DNA of 64,000 nt from Paraburkholderia sp. BL21I4N1 (lineage in GTDB: Bacteria; Pseudomonadota; Gammaproteobacteria; Burkholderiales; Burkholderiaceae): the NCBI RefSeq assembly GCF_002973525.1, contig NZ_PVEN01000011.1, forward strand, positions 124,001-188,000. Reading direction: 5' to 3'. Below, piece by piece: positions 33,949-43,544 of the stretch (the first letter of the stretch is position 1; every line of letters begins with the position of its first letter). The notes beneath the pieces were generated by a model. The model was not told where the DNA came from. It searched no databases and worked only from the letters and a program-made list of their open reading frames with translations. The position numbers and the translations under genes were made by a program.

Positions 33949-34245
33949 GGTGCTCCGATAGGGTCGTTAGCCTGACGTCGCCCGTCGGTCCCGAACACGC
34001 GGACGCAACGGCGACAATCGCTCAACAAGGAGCATATCGATCGGCGCGCCAAACCACTCGGTCGAACAAGGCCCGATATCGCTACCACTTCAGCGCATAA
34101 CAGGCGTTCGTGAATCGATGCGGCGTGGGTCGCTTTATCTGGTCACGATCGCGTCTGTCGCAACAATAGGGGCTGCAACAATAGCCGCGCCCCATTAGAC
34201 TGACGCTCCCTTCCAGTTCGCCGCACCTCTTTCGATGAGGAATTC

Positions 34246-35295
34246 ATGATTCGCACGATGCACCGGTACTGCATTGCCCTTACCGTCGTAGTTCTTTCCG
34301 CTTGCTCCGTCACGCCGCACCATGAGGTGAGCGAACCGGCCGCCGGTGCATCGACGGCGGCGCTGGCATCGTGGAACGACACCACGGCCAAGCGCTCGAT
34401 CGTCGACTTCGTTCAACTGGTCACGACGCCCGAGTCCAAGGATTTCATCCCCCGTGCGGACCGGATTGCCGTATTCGATAACGACGGCACGTTGTGGCCG
34501 GAACAACCCGCGTCGGTACAGCTGGTATTCGCGTTGCAACGCGTGAAGACGGTGGCCGGCAAGCATCCGGAATGGAAGCGTCAGGAGCCGTTCCGCTCGA
34601 TTCTCAAAGGCAATCTGAAAAGCATAGCGGCGAGCGGCGATACGGGTTCGATGCGTGTGTTGGCCGCAGCGCATGCCGGCATGACCAGCGATCAATTCGC
34701 CGCACTCGTGCACGAATGGTTCGACTCCGCGAGCGACCCGCGCTTCAACCGGCTATATGCGGATCTGGCGTATCAGCCCATGCTCGAATTGCTCGCCTAT
34801 CTGCGCGCCAACGGCTTTAAGACTTATCTGGTGACCGGCAGCGACGTCGAGTTCGTGCGCGACCTGGCGCAGCGCGTGTATGGCATTCCGCCGGAGCAGG
34901 TGATCGGCAGCACAGTCAAATACCGCTACACGCAGACCAACGGCGCGGTCTCGCTGACCCGGCTTGCGCAGGTCGACAACCTGGTCGACGGGTCGGCCAA
35001 ACCGCTCGCGATTGATCGCGTGATCGGGCGGCGTCCGGTGATTGCGTTTGGTAATTCGGATGGCGACGTGCCGATGCTGGAGTGGACCTCGGCCGGCGAT
35101 GGGCCTCGGCTGGCCGCGCTTGTGCATCACACGGATGCGGAGCGGGAGTATGCGTATGACCGCGCGTCGAAGAGCGGTAGGCTCGACAAGGGTCTGGATG
35201 AGGCCGGGACGAAAGGTTGGCTGGTGGTGGATATGAAGGCGGACTGGAAGACAGTTTTTAAGGCGGATGCGGCGGCGGGTGCGCCCGTGAACTAA
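34246..35295 (+). CDS. HAD-family phosphatase, predicted lipoprotein
   Basis: A 349-residue exported HAD hydrolase. The short signal sequence ends in the lipobox VVLSAC (Cys20). Motif I is VFDNDGTLW, motif II YLVTGSDVEF, and motif IV FGNSDGDVPML. It thus has the catalytic Asp pair and metal-binding Asp residues of a phosphoserine-phosphatase-like enzyme. GAGGAATTC precedes the ATG. Substrate unknown. The 297 bp upstream hold no gene. Confidence 0.88.
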   Translation: MIRTMHRYCIALTVVVLSACSVTPHHEVSEPAAGASTAALASWNDTTAKRSIVDFVQLVTTPESKDFIPRADRIAVFDNDGTLWPEQPASVQLVFALQRVKTVAGKHPEWKRQEPFRSILKGNLKSIAASGDTGSMRVLAAAHAGMTSDQFAALVHEWFDSASDPRFNRLYADLAYQPMLELLAYLRANGFKTYLVTGSDVEFVRDLAQRVYGIPPEQVIGSTVKYRYTQTNGAVSLTRLAQVDNLVDGSAKPLAIDRVIGRRPVIAFGNSDGDVPMLEWTSAGDGPRLAALVHHTDAEREYAYDRASKSGRLDKGLDEAGTKGWLVVDMKADWKTVFKADAAAGAPVN

Positions 35296-35330
35296 GCATG
35301 AATTGACCGTGAAATGCCCGCGAATGTGAC

Positions 35331-35355
35331 AAAGGCCGCCTTAGGGCGGCCTTTT
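35331..35355 (+). terminator. Terminator after HAD lipoprotein gene
   Basis: AAAGGCCGCC and GGGCGGCCTTTT form a 10-bp stem around TTA, 35 bp after the stop. Confidence 0.85.
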
Positions 35356-35766
35356 GCGATTTTGTTTGCGTCGTTTGCGTTGGGCGGTGCGGCGCAAACT
35401 AATGTTGAATTAAAAAATAGTTAAAGCAGGCCTATTTTAACGACCGGTAAATATGACGCTATTGCGAAAACCAAATTGGGCTAATTGGAGTTGCGCTGAC
35501 CGAAATGGCTAACAAAAGGATCGGCGGAGGCATCGCAGCGAAACTGACATAATTCCAAGAAGCCGTCGGCCGGGCCAATTCTTGGCGTCCGAGACGCTGA
35601 ACGGATTCGAAAAGGACGTGCGAATCCCGTTCTGGGGTACTTAGTTTGGTGTGTGATTTCGCCCGTCGAGCTGACGCGCTTGGAAAAAGCCTGACACGAT
35701 CGCGTCCCGTAGATGCTAAGGACGCGGATGGCGATTCGGAAAATGACCGAAGCGCTGGAATTCACT
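35356..35766. other. Gene-free, AT-richer stretch beside tRNA-Arg
   Basis: About 410 bp between the HAD terminator and the 3' end of tRNA-Arg hold no supported gene. Base composition is more AT-rich than its neighbours, especially 35395-35480. I found no duplicate of the tRNA 3' end, so no intact attachment site. Confidence 0.5.
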
Positions 35767-35842
35767 TGGTGCGCCCGGCTGGGATCGAACCAGCAACCCC
35801 TGCCTTCGGAGGGCAGTACTCTATCCATTGAGCTACGGGCGC
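35767..35842 (-). tRNA. tRNA-Arg (anticodon CCG)
   Basis: The 76-nt minus-strand sequence folds as a full cloverleaf. The acceptor stem GCGCCCG pairs with CGGGCGC, the anticodon stem CTGCC/GGCAG holds loop CTCCGAA, the T-arm has GGTTCGATCC, and CCA is encoded. It reads the CGG codon, common in this GC-rich genome. Confidence 0.96.
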
Positions 35843-36036
35843 TTCAACACAAAAGCGCGGCAACCGGAGCGGAAGCGACGCCAAAGCGAGACCGAGAGAA
35901 TACCCGGTTTCGGCCCAAGCGTCCACCGGGCGGCCTCGATAGCCCCATCCGACGCGCTCGGCCCGCCCCCGCCGATGCGGGTAAACGCCTGCTGAACACC
36001 GCGCCGCGCCGCTCGCCGCCGTCGAAAGCTTGCGTC

Positions 36037-36042
36037 TATAAT
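36037..36042 (+). promoter_or_regulatory. Candidate -10 element for the cytochrome c gene
   Basis: A perfect TATAAT lies 75 bp upstream of the cytochrome ATG. The matching -35 is poor, so this is a candidate only. Confidence 0.4.
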
Positions 36043-36116
36043 CGTCCGTGGCTGATATAGAACAAGAAGTTGCCGTCACGCTGTACCGCTCACATACCCA
36101 CGGAGACGAGACAAGC

Positions 36117-37019
36117 ATGAGCGAAGCACCACACGGAGCCCCGATCAAAACCCCAGGACAGCTCATCGCCGCGATCATCGCCAGCTTTGCTGTTCCGATC
36201 GTCATCATCGTTCTGCTGGTTGCGTACGTCGATAATTCGACACGCACCGGCGCCGGCACCGACTCCCTCTCCGAAGCCGAAGTCACCGCCCGCATCAAGC
36301 CGTTCGCCCAGGTCGACATTCGCGACGCCAACGCGCCGCGCGTCTACAAAACGGGTGAGGAAGTCTACAAAGCCGTTTGCTCCGCGTGTCACGCGTCGGG
36401 TGCGGCAGGCGCGCCGAAATTCACCAATACCGCCGACTGGGCTCCGCGCATTTCGCAAGGCTTCGACACGCTGTGGCATACGGCGCTCGCCGGTAAAGGC
36501 GCCATGCCGCCGCGCGGCGGCACCAGCCCCGACGACTACAGCGACTTCGAAATTGCCCGCGCCGTGGTCTATATGGCGAACAATTCCGGCGCGAGCTTCC
36601 CTGAACCGGCACAGCCGGCGGCAGGTGCGCCGGCGGCAGCGGCATCGGGCGCAACAGCAGCAGCGGCCCCGGCCGGCGCGTCCGACGCAGGCGCGGCCCA
36701 AGCCGCAGCGGCCATGGCTGCCATGGCGAGCGTGCCGCAAGCGGCCGCACCGGCAGCCGGTGCTCAAAGCGCGGATGCTTCGCAAGCCGGCAAGGCGTTA
36801 TATACGCAGGTCTGCCAGGCCTGTCACGCGGCCGGCGTGCTGAACGCACCGAAGTTCGGCGACAAGGACGCTTGGGCGCCGCGCCTGAAAGATCCAATGG
36901 ACACGGTCTACAACTACGCGCTGCATGGCAAGGGCGCGATGCCGCCAAAGGGCGGCTCGAACGCCTCGGACGCGGACGTCAAGGCCGCCGTCGATTACAT
37001 GGTCAGCGCGGTGAAGTAA
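36117..37019 (+). CDS. Membrane-anchored dihaem cytochrome c (c5-like)
   Basis: A 300-residue protein. One N-terminal membrane helix (~17-38) anchors two class I cytochrome c domains. Haem sites are CSACH (~88-92) and CQACH (~233-237), with axial Met in GAMPPRGG and GAMPPKGG. An 80-residue Ala/Pro-rich linker joins the domains. It probably shuttles electrons to a terminal oxidase on the periplasmic side. The ATG at 36117 is preferred; an earlier ATG (36048) would add 23 residues before the natural N-terminus. Confidence 0.92.
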   Translation: MSEAPHGAPIKTPGQLIAAIIASFAVPIVIIVLLVAYVDNSTRTGAGTDSLSEAEVTARIKPFAQVDIRDANAPRVYKTGEEVYKAVCSACHASGAAGAPKFTNTADWAPRISQGFDTLWHTALAGKGAMPPRGGTSPDDYSDFEIARAVVYMANNSGASFPEPAQPAAGAPAAAASGATAAAAPAGASDAGAAQAAAAMAAMASVPQAAAPAAGAQSADASQAGKALYTQVCQACHAAGVLNAPKFGDKDAWAPRLKDPMDTVYNYALHGKGAMPPKGGSNASDADVKAAVDYMVSAVK

Positions 37020-37068
37020 CTCGCTCGACGGGCAGCGACCGCCCGCAGCGGTTGCTTGCTGCGGCACG

Positions 37069-37107
37069 AAAAATCCCTGCCTCACGGCAACGTGAGGCAG
37101 GGATTTT
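37069..37107. terminator. Strong bidirectional terminator
   Basis: AATCCCTGCCTCACG and CGTGAGGCAGGGATT pair perfectly around GCAA, with A/T runs on both sides. It lies between the convergent cytochrome and SnoaL-like genes. Confidence 0.92.
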
Positions 37108-37110
37108 TGC

Positions 37111-37692
37111 TTATGACTCGTGGCGCGAGGCACTCGCCGGCCGGCTGAACGCGTCGACAAATGCCAACGCCGGCATGTCACGAGCCAGCGCGGCGAGATG
37201 CGCATGCAAAACAGCGGGCGTCAGCCACGGATACGGCAGCCCCGCTTGCAGCGCGTGGAGCAAAGCGCCATCGGCATCGGGCACGACGTCCATGCGCGCG
37301 ATATGAATATGAAAGCCTGTAACGACCGGTGTCTCGTCGAACGTCCACCGATACACGCCGTGACCGACGCGCAATGCACCCGTCGCCGGTTCGCGCATCA
37401 CCACCAGCCAGGGCAGCGCGTCGATCGCGTGGTCTTGCACGGCGAGCTCATCGCAGACGTAATAGGTCCTGCACCGCGTGTACTGGGCGCCGAAATCGGT
37501 GACAAGCGTTTTAGCGATTGCATCGGCGCCGACGGTGCGCGCCGGAAACGCGATATTCGACGTCGCAAGCGACATGGTAAGCACGGCGTCGGCAGCGAAC
37601 GCCTCCGGGATGCGCTCGGCCCGCGTGTTGTCTTTCGCGTCGATGTAGGTTTCAAGCGCGCGGCGATAGGGGGCGAGCGGCAGCGAGGTCAT
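37111..37692 (-). CDS. SnoaL/NTF2-like protein
   Basis: A 193-residue soluble protein. Its pattern (LETYIDAKDNTRAERIPEAF, then a Trp/His-rich second half with FHIHIARMDVV) resembles the NTF2-like/SnoaL alpha+beta barrel, a fold used by isomerases, hydrolases and binding proteins. No catalytic set can be fixed. The ATG at 37692 follows GGAGA at eight bases. The frame is open to 37734. It is convergent with the cytochrome gene. Confidence 0.7.
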   Translation of the reverse strand: MTSLPLAPYRRALETYIDAKDNTRAERIPEAFAADAVLTMSLATSNIAFPARTVGADAIAKTLVTDFGAQYTRCRTYYVCDELAVQDHAIDALPWLVVMREPATGALRVGHGVYRWTFDETPVVTGFHIHIARMDVVPDADGALLHALQAGLPYPWLTPAVLHAHLAALARDMPALAFVDAFSRPASASRHES

Positions 37693-37873
37693 GCGAGCGG
37701 TCTCCAGTGAACGGCAACACCCGCAGACTTTCACCGTCGACGAGCCGCGTCACTCTAGCGCGAGCGTGCCGCCAAACCGTCGAAGCACCTGTCGCTCGCG
37801 GGGTCTTGCGCACCCCGCGCATCGCGACACGACACACCGCTGCAAGGCACGGCGAAACGCCACGCCGCATCAC

Positions 37874-39964
37874 TCAAGGCTTCTGCAACAGCGCCTTCAA
37901 ACTCGCCAGCCGATCCTTCGGCGACATCGGCGCTTCTTCCGCGGTAGGCGGGGGCGCATCATCGAGCAACATCTCGGGGATGAAACGCGACGGCTCGCAC
38001 ACCACCGTCTCTCTCGCGCGCTTGCGCTTCTTGCACCAGTTCAGATGCAGACTGCGCTGCGCACGCGTAATCGCCACGTACATCAATCGACGTTCTTCCT
38101 CGATGCGCGCGTCGTCGATCGGCTCGTCGTCGGGGCCGCCGCGGTGCGGCATGATGCCCTCCTCGACGCCCACCAGAAACACGTGCGGATACTCCAGCCC
38201 TTTCGACGCATGCACCGTCGACAGCCGCACCGCATCGGGATCTTCCTCGCGGCCTTCGAGCATCGACATCAGCGCGACCGTCTGGATCAGGCCGAGCAGA
38301 TTCTTGCCGGTGTCGCCGAGACCGTCGGCGGTGTCGTAGCCGGTCGCCTCGCTATTCGCGGCGCCTTCCGGCTCAGCCTTGGTGCCCTTGCGCTTCAGCC
38401 ATTCCATGAACTCCAGCACGTTCTGCCACTTCGACTGCGCCTGACGCTCGTCGAACGCGTCGTACAGATAGGCCTCGTAGTGGATCGCGTCCATCAGTTC
38501 ATCGAGCAGCGGACCCGCGGCATCTTTCTCCGCGCGATCGGTAAGGCGCTGCATGAAGTCGCAGAACACACGCATCGGTTCGATCTGGCGCGGCGACAGC
38601 CGCGCTTCGATGCCGCCCATATACACCGCCTCGAACAGCGACACCTTCGCCTGGCCCGCGAACGAGCCGAGCGCTTCGAGCGTCGTATTGCCGACGCCAC
38701 GGCGCGGCGTGGTGATCGCGCGGATGAACGCGGGGTCGTCGTTCGCGTTGGCAATCAGACGCAGATACGCGCAGATGTCCTTGATCTCGGCCTTGTCGAA
38801 AAACGATTGGCCGCCCGACAGCACATAGGGAATCCGTTCCCGGCGCAGCACCTGTTCAAAGATCCGCGCCTGGAAATTGCCGCGATACAGAATCGCGTAG
38901 TCGCGGAAATTCGCGCGGCGCTCGAACTTGTGCGCGGACAGACGAAACACCACGGATTCGGCTTCGTGCTCTTCGTCGTTGCACGGCGTGACGGTGATCG
39001 TGTCGCCCATGCCGTGTTCGGACCACAGCTTCTTTTCGAACAGCTTCGGGTTGTTCGCGATCACGTTGTTCGCGGCGGTCAGAATACGCACCGTCGAACG
39101 ATAGTTCTGCTCGAGCTTGATCAGATGCAGCTTCGGAAAATCCTTGCTCAGCTGGCCGAGATTTTCGAGCGTGGCGCCGCGCCAGCCGTAGATTGCCTGA
39201 TCGTCGTCGCCCACTGCCGTGAAGGCCGCGCGCTTGCCGGCCAGCAGCTTGACCAGTTCGTACTGGCACGCGTTGGTGTCCTGATACTCGTCGATCAGCA
39301 GATAGCGCAGCTTGTTCTGCCAGCGGTCGCGCACCTGCTCGTTCTTCTCGAACAACTCGGCGGGCAGACGGATCAGATCGTCGAAATCGACCGCCTGATA
39401 CGCGTGCAGCGTCGCCACGTAATTGCGGTAGACGATCGCGGCCTGATGCTCGTCCTCGTTCGCCGCGATCGCCATGGCCTGCTCCGGCATGATCATGCCG
39501 TTCTTCCACAGCGAAATGATCGACTGGATCTTGCGGATGAAACCCTTATCCGTCGAGCCGACCTGCTCCTGAATCATGCCGAAACAGTCGTCCGAATCCA
39601 TGATCGAGAACTGCGGCTTCAGGCCGACGTGTTCCGCTTCCTGACGCAGAATCTGCACGCCAAGCGAGTGGAAGGTGCAGACCGTCAACTGGTTGACGGG
39701 CACTTTGCGGCCTTCCTTGCCGGGCGTGGTGAGCGTTTTGCCTTCGAGCAGCTTGCCCACGCGCTCGCGCATTTCCAGCGCGGCCTTGTTGGTGAACGTG
39801 ACGGCGGCGATGTGGCGCGGCTCGAAGCCCTTGGCCTCGATCAGGTGCGCGATTTTCTGCGTGATCACGCGTGTCTTGCCGCTGCCGGCGCCGGCAAGCA
39901 CGAGACACGGGCCGTCGAGATAACGGACCGCTTCATTTTGGGCGGGGTTCAGGCCTGCGGACAT
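37874..39964 (-). CDS. rep: ATP-dependent DNA helicase Rep
   Basis: A 696-residue SF1A 3'-5' helicase. The Walker A motif is LAGAGSGKT, and motif Ia is AAVTFTNKAA. Motif II is DEYQDTN, motif III VGDDDQAIYGWRGA, motif IV LEQNYRS, and motif V TVHASKGLE. Motif VI is VAITRAQ. Similarity to E. coli Rep is close from the first residues (LNPAQNEAVRYLDGPCLVLAG) and better than to UvrD. It removes proteins ahead of the replication fork. The 321 bp between it and the next gene show no feature I can name. Confidence 0.93.
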   Translation of the reverse strand: MSAGLNPAQNEAVRYLDGPCLVLAGAGSGKTRVITQKIAHLIEAKGFEPRHIAAVTFTNKAALEMRERVGKLLEGKTLTTPGKEGRKVPVNQLTVCTFHSLGVQILRQEAEHVGLKPQFSIMDSDDCFGMIQEQVGSTDKGFIRKIQSIISLWKNGMIMPEQAMAIAANEDEHQAAIVYRNYVATLHAYQAVDFDDLIRLPAELFEKNEQVRDRWQNKLRYLLIDEYQDTNACQYELVKLLAGKRAAFTAVGDDDQAIYGWRGATLENLGQLSKDFPKLHLIKLEQNYRSTVRILTAANNVIANNPKLFEKKLWSEHGMGDTITVTPCNDEEHEAESVVFRLSAHKFERRANFRDYAILYRGNFQARIFEQVLRRERIPYVLSGGQSFFDKAEIKDICAYLRLIANANDDPAFIRAITTPRRGVGNTTLEALGSFAGQAKVSLFEAVYMGGIEARLSPRQIEPMRVFCDFMQRLTDRAEKDAAGPLLDELMDAIHYEAYLYDAFDERQAQSKWQNVLEFMEWLKRKGTKAEPEGAANSEATGYDTADGLGDTGKNLLGLIQTVALMSMLEGREEDPDAVRLSTVHASKGLEYPHVFLVGVEEGIMPHRGGPDDEPIDDARIEEERRLMYVAITRAQRSLHLNWCKKRKRARETVVCEPSRFIPEMLLDDAPPPTAEEAPMSPKDRLASLKALLQKP

Positions 39965-40285
39965 CGTGTGTGGATGGGTAATGCGGTTGAAGGCGGCGGT
40001 TGAGGACGCGGCGGCTCGGCGTTGCCGGCCGGCGGTCTGGCTGCCTCGGGGTCATGCCTCGGGATCATGCCGCACGGCACAGGCGGCTGAACCGCGCACC
40101 ATGCATGCTGCGCGGTTGTTCCGGCCCGCTTGGGTTCGCGCGAGAGGAGCGATGTTAACACGGATGACCTCTCGCAACGCCCGTCGTCCGCCGCGCCGGC
40201 CCGCTCGCCGAACATGCCACAATTACGGCGTTGCGCGCCGACGCCGCGGTGGCCAGGCGGCGCGCCGTTTTGCAGGAAGACACGC

Positions 40286-41335
40286 ATGTCCGCATCGCTG
40301 AAGATTGGATTGATGGGTTACGGTTTTGCTGGCGCCACCTTTCATGCGCCGGTGCTCGACCACTGCGGCCGCGCGAGCGTCGCGGCCATCGCGACGGGCC
40401 GGCCCGAGCAGGCGCTCGCCGACTATCCGCACGCGAAGGTGGTGGCCGATCTCGACGCACTGCTCGCGCTCGAGGAAATCGACTGCGTCGTGATCGCGAC
40501 GCCCAACGACACGCACTTCGACCTTGCGCGCCGCACGCTGGAAGCCGGCAAGCACGTAGTGGTCGACAAGCCGGTCACGCTCACCGCCGCCGACGCGCAC
40601 ACGCTCGCCAACATCGCACTGGCTCGCGGCAAACGGTTCGTGCCGTTCCACAACCGCCGCTGGGACGGCGATTTCCTGACGGTGCGCGACCTGCTCGCCG
40701 CCGGGACCTTGGGACGCGTCACCCAATTCGAATCGCATTTCGACCGCTTCCGGCCGGAAGTAAGGCAGCGCTGGCGCGAAGAGGCGTCGCGCGGCGGCGG
40801 CCTGCTGTTCGACCTGGGGCCGCACCTGATCGATCAGGCGCTGGCATTGTTCGGCGCGCCGCAGACCGTGTCGGCCACCGTGCGCACGCATCGCGACCAA
40901 GCCAGCGCGCCGGACTACGTGCACATTCAACTCGGTTACGGCGAGTTCGAGGTGGTGCTGCACGCCAGCGCGCTCACCATGCTGCTCGCGCCGCGGTTTG
41001 CGATTCACGGCACGCGCGGCAGCTACGTGAAATACGGGCTCGACACCCAGGAAGATCAGTTGAAGGCCGGCCTGCGTCCCGGCGACGAGGGCTTCGCCGC
41101 TGGAAATACGGCGGGCGTGCTGCGTGTGCTGGAAGGTGATCAGGAAGTCGAACGCGAACTGCCGACGCTTAACGGCGATTACGCCGGCTTCTACGTTGCC
41201 CTCGCCGATTCGATCCAGAACGGCGTGAAATTCCCCGTCAGCGCCCAGGAAGCCGTCGACGTCATGACGATTATCGAACTGGCCGCGCGCAGTTCGGAGG
41301 AAGGCGTCCGCTTGCCGTTCGAGCGGATTCGTTAA
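40286..41335 (+). CDS. Gfo/Idh/MocA-family oxidoreductase
   Basis: A 349-residue NAD(P)-dependent dehydrogenase. The Rossmann glycine motif is GLMGYGFAGATFH. The cofactor-adjacent EKP-type motif appears as VVVDKPVTL, with Asp where Glu is usual. The catalytic His lies in DLGPHLIDQAL. It resembles YdgJ/YhhX-type scyllo-inositol or sugar dehydrogenases. AGGAAG precedes the ATG at 40286. The frame is open to 40130 but has no family residues there. Substrate unknown. Confidence 0.9.
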   Translation: MSASLKIGLMGYGFAGATFHAPVLDHCGRASVAAIATGRPEQALADYPHAKVVADLDALLALEEIDCVVIATPNDTHFDLARRTLEAGKHVVVDKPVTLTAADAHTLANIALARGKRFVPFHNRRWDGDFLTVRDLLAAGTLGRVTQFESHFDRFRPEVRQRWREEASRGGGLLFDLGPHLIDQALALFGAPQTVSATVRTHRDQASAPDYVHIQLGYGEFEVVLHASALTMLLAPRFAIHGTRGSYVKYGLDTQEDQLKAGLRPGDEGFAAGNTAGVLRVLEGDQEVERELPTLNGDYAGFYVALADSIQNGVKFPVSAQEAVDVMTIIELAARSSEEGVRLPFERIR

Positions 41336-41542
41336 GGCGTTGGCCAGCGGGTTGGCCGGCGTGCGGCGACGATCTGTGTACCTAAAACCCGTCTCATAAC
41401 CGTCGCCGCGCCGCCTGAAACTGACAAGCCCGAAAGGAACATAACGTTACAAATAAGCGCCGCTGTCCGGTCAGCGTTAACGCCGTCTGATCCGTTGCTA
41501 CCCGGGTAGCACCAGAAAACGACAACGACTTCCGGAGAGTCC

Positions 41543-41893
41543 ATGCCCCGTATCATTCGCGCAGTAGCAGCATGCGCTTTGCTCAGTTCGCTCGCCGCTT
41601 GCGTGGTGGCGCCCCAACCGGCGCCGGCCCCGCGCCCCAACCCGCAGCAGATCGCGTATGAACGCCTGCATCAGGTCGATGGCCGTATCGACAACCTGAG
41701 CCGCCGCATCGACGCGCACGTCAACCAAGGCTACTATCCGCCCCCGCAAGGCGGCGCGCTGCATCATCGCCTCGACGTGATCCGTCAGGAAGCGCACGAC
41801 ATGGCCGCGCAACACGGCGGCGGGCTGTCCGGCGACGAACAGCGCGTGCTGAACCAGGAACTGGACAACGCGGCACACGCCATCGGCGAATAA
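41543..41893 (+). CDS. Small predicted lipoprotein
   Basis: A 116-residue protein. The signal sequence ends in lipobox SLAAC (Cys20). A Pro-rich tether follows, then a helical region (YERLHQVDGRIDNLSRRIDAHV), a Tyr/Pro/Gly turn, and a second helix. The helical parts look like a short coiled coil. No known family or partner. A GGAG-like site lies upstream. It precedes the glycine riboswitch region but is not part of that operon. Confidence 0.78.
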   Translation: MPRIIRAVAACALLSSLAACVVAPQPAPAPRPNPQQIAYERLHQVDGRIDNLSRRIDAHVNQGYYPPPQGGALHHRLDVIRQEAHDMAAQHGGGLSGDEQRVLNQELDNAAHAIGE

Positions 41894-42042
41894 TCGCGCC
41901 AGTTCAGGCAACGCAGCGGCAAAATTGCGCGGGCATCACGTCCCGCGCTTTTTTTTGACAGGCGTAATCGCGCTGCGCCAACCCCCGCGCCGCTCGCGCG
42001 CCTTTATTTGACAAGCCCGAGGGCGTCGCGTACATTCGCCGC

Positions 42043-42318
42043 ACGCGTCGGGAGAGCGTGCTGGCCGCTGAAAATCGCAGGCCGCACCGCCGAAGGGGCA
42101 CACCCGCAAACTCTCAGGCAAAAGGACCGACCGCGTCGAAAAACCCGCCTTCAGGCAACATCGAGGCACCGGTTTTTCGCACTCTGGAGAGCGGCAGTAG
42201 CCATCTGCAAACGCAGATTCCGGCAGGCTGCCCACCGAAGGGGCGCGCGTTTCACCACGACACGTCAAAGTGTTCGCGGCAACGCAATCTCTCAGGTATC
42301 GAGGACAGAGGGGCCATG
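42043..42318 (+). promoter_or_regulatory. Tandem glycine riboswitch
   Basis: Two glycine aptamers lie in series. Aptamer 1 (~42043-42139) shows GGGAGAG, CCGCCGAAGGGG and CTCTCAGGCAAAAGGAC. Aptamer 2 (~42180-42318) shows GGAGAG, CCACCGAAGGGG and TCTCTCAGGTATCGAGGAC, with an extended hairpin between its core elements. These are the conserved glycine-aptamer blocks. It sits upstream of gcvT and should turn the operon on when glycine is high. Confidence 0.95.
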
Positions 42319-42374
42319 CAGCGCATCGCTCGCAGCCATCAGGCCGCGAGGCGTAGCGCCGCATGGCCTTTTTT
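42312..42374 (+). terminator. Riboswitch-controlled terminator before gcvT
   Basis: GGCCATGCAGCGC (42312-42324) pairs with GCGCCGCATGGCC (42356-42368) with one mismatch, followed by six T. The left arm starts at the end of aptamer 2, so glycine binding could compete with it. Confidence 0.75.
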
Positions 42375-42398
42375 GTTTCGCGAGACGCCCGAGGCCCC

Positions 42399-43517
42399 AT
42401 GACCGAACTCAAACACACCCCGCTCCACGCCACCCATCGTGCGCTCAACGCCCGCATGGTCGATTTCGGCGGCTGGGACATGCCCGTCAACTACGGCTCG
42501 CAGATCGACGAACATCGCGCCGTGCGCACCGACGCCGGCATGTTCGACGTCTCGCACATGTGCGTCGTCGATTTCACCGGCGAGCGGGTGCGCGCCTTCT
42601 TCGACTACGCGCTGGCCAACAACGTCGGCAAGCTGCAAACGCCGGGCCGCGCGCTCTACTCCTGTCTGCTGAACCCGAACGGCGGCGTGATCGACGATCT
42701 GATCGTCTACTACTTCGGCGAAGATCACTTTCGCGTGGTCGTGAACGCCGGCACCGCCGACAAAGACATCGCCTGGTTCGGCCAGCTCAACGCGGAAGGC
42801 AGCTTCGGCCTGACCATCACGCCGCGCCGCGATTACGCGATCGTCGCCGTGCAAGGCCCGAACGCGCGCGACAAAGTCTGGCAAACCGTGCCGGCCGCGC
42901 GCGCCGCGACTGAAACTTTGAAGCCGTTCAACGCCGCCCGTATCGACGACACGCCGTTCGGCGAATTGACCGTCGCACGCACTGGCTACACCGGCGAAGA
43001 CGGCTTCGAAATCATCGTGCCGGCGGATCACGTCGCCGCGCTGTGGGACGCGCTGCAGGCGCAAGGCGTCCGCCCGGCCGGCCTCGGCGCGCGCGACACG
43101 CTGCGCCTCGAAGCCGGTATGAACCTGTACGGCCAGGATATGGACGACAACGTCTCGCCACTCGACGCCGGTCTCGCGTGGACCGTCGACCTCACGTCGC
43201 CGCGCGCCTTCGTCGGCAAGGACAAGCTGGAAGCGAACGGCTCGCAGGCTGCGTTCGTCGGTCTGATCCTGCTGAAGGACAACGGCAAGGCCGCAGGCGT
43301 GCTGCGTGCTCACCAGAAAGTCGTCACGCCGCACGGCGAAGGCGAAATCACCAGCGGCACGTTTTCCCCGACCATGCAGGAATCGATCGCCTTTGCGCGC
43401 GTGCCGAAAGGCGTGCAGCCGGGCGACACCGTTCACGTTCAGATTCGTGACAAAAACGTTCCCGCAAGCGTGGTAAAACTGCCGTTCGTGCGCAACGGCA
43501 AAGTGCTCGCGGTTTAA
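42399..43517 (+). CDS. gcvT: Glycine cleavage system T protein (aminomethyltransferase)
   Basis: A 372-residue tetrahydrofolate-dependent enzyme that takes the aminomethyl group from lipoyl-GcvH, releasing ammonia and forming methylene-THF. Typical segments include MVDFGGWDMPVNYGSQ, FDVSHM near the folate site, and YTGEDGFEI and LRLEAGMNLYG. The ATG at 42399 with GAGG four bases upstream is chosen. The earlier ATG at 42363 lies inside the terminator stem. First gene of the gcv operon. Confidence 0.96.
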   Translation: MTELKHTPLHATHRALNARMVDFGGWDMPVNYGSQIDEHRAVRTDAGMFDVSHMCVVDFTGERVRAFFDYALANNVGKLQTPGRALYSCLLNPNGGVIDDLIVYYFGEDHFRVVVNAGTADKDIAWFGQLNAEGSFGLTITPRRDYAIVAVQGPNARDKVWQTVPAARAATETLKPFNAARIDDTPFGELTVARTGYTGEDGFEIIVPADHVAALWDALQAQGVRPAGLGARDTLRLEAGMNLYGQDMDDNVSPLDAGLAWTVDLTSPRAFVGKDKLEANGSQAAFVGLILLKDNGKAAGVLRAHQKVVTPHGEGEITSGTFSPTMQESIAFARVPKGVQPGDTVHVQIRDKNVPASVVKLPFVRNGKVLAV

Positions 43518-43534
43518 GCAGGCCGGCGCGTACG

Positions 43535-43544
43535 CCCCCCCCCC
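43535..43544. repeat. Homopolymeric tract of ten C
   Basis: A run of about ten C lies in the 66-bp gap between gcvT and gcvH, 40 bp before the gcvH ATG. It is prone to length variation and to sequencing error. Confidence 0.8.

Noticed and set aside
42008..42913. A 301-codon plus-strand frame over the riboswitch and gcvT start
   Set aside because: Crosses both aptamers and the terminator, and overlaps gcvT out of frame; the RNA signal is much stronger.
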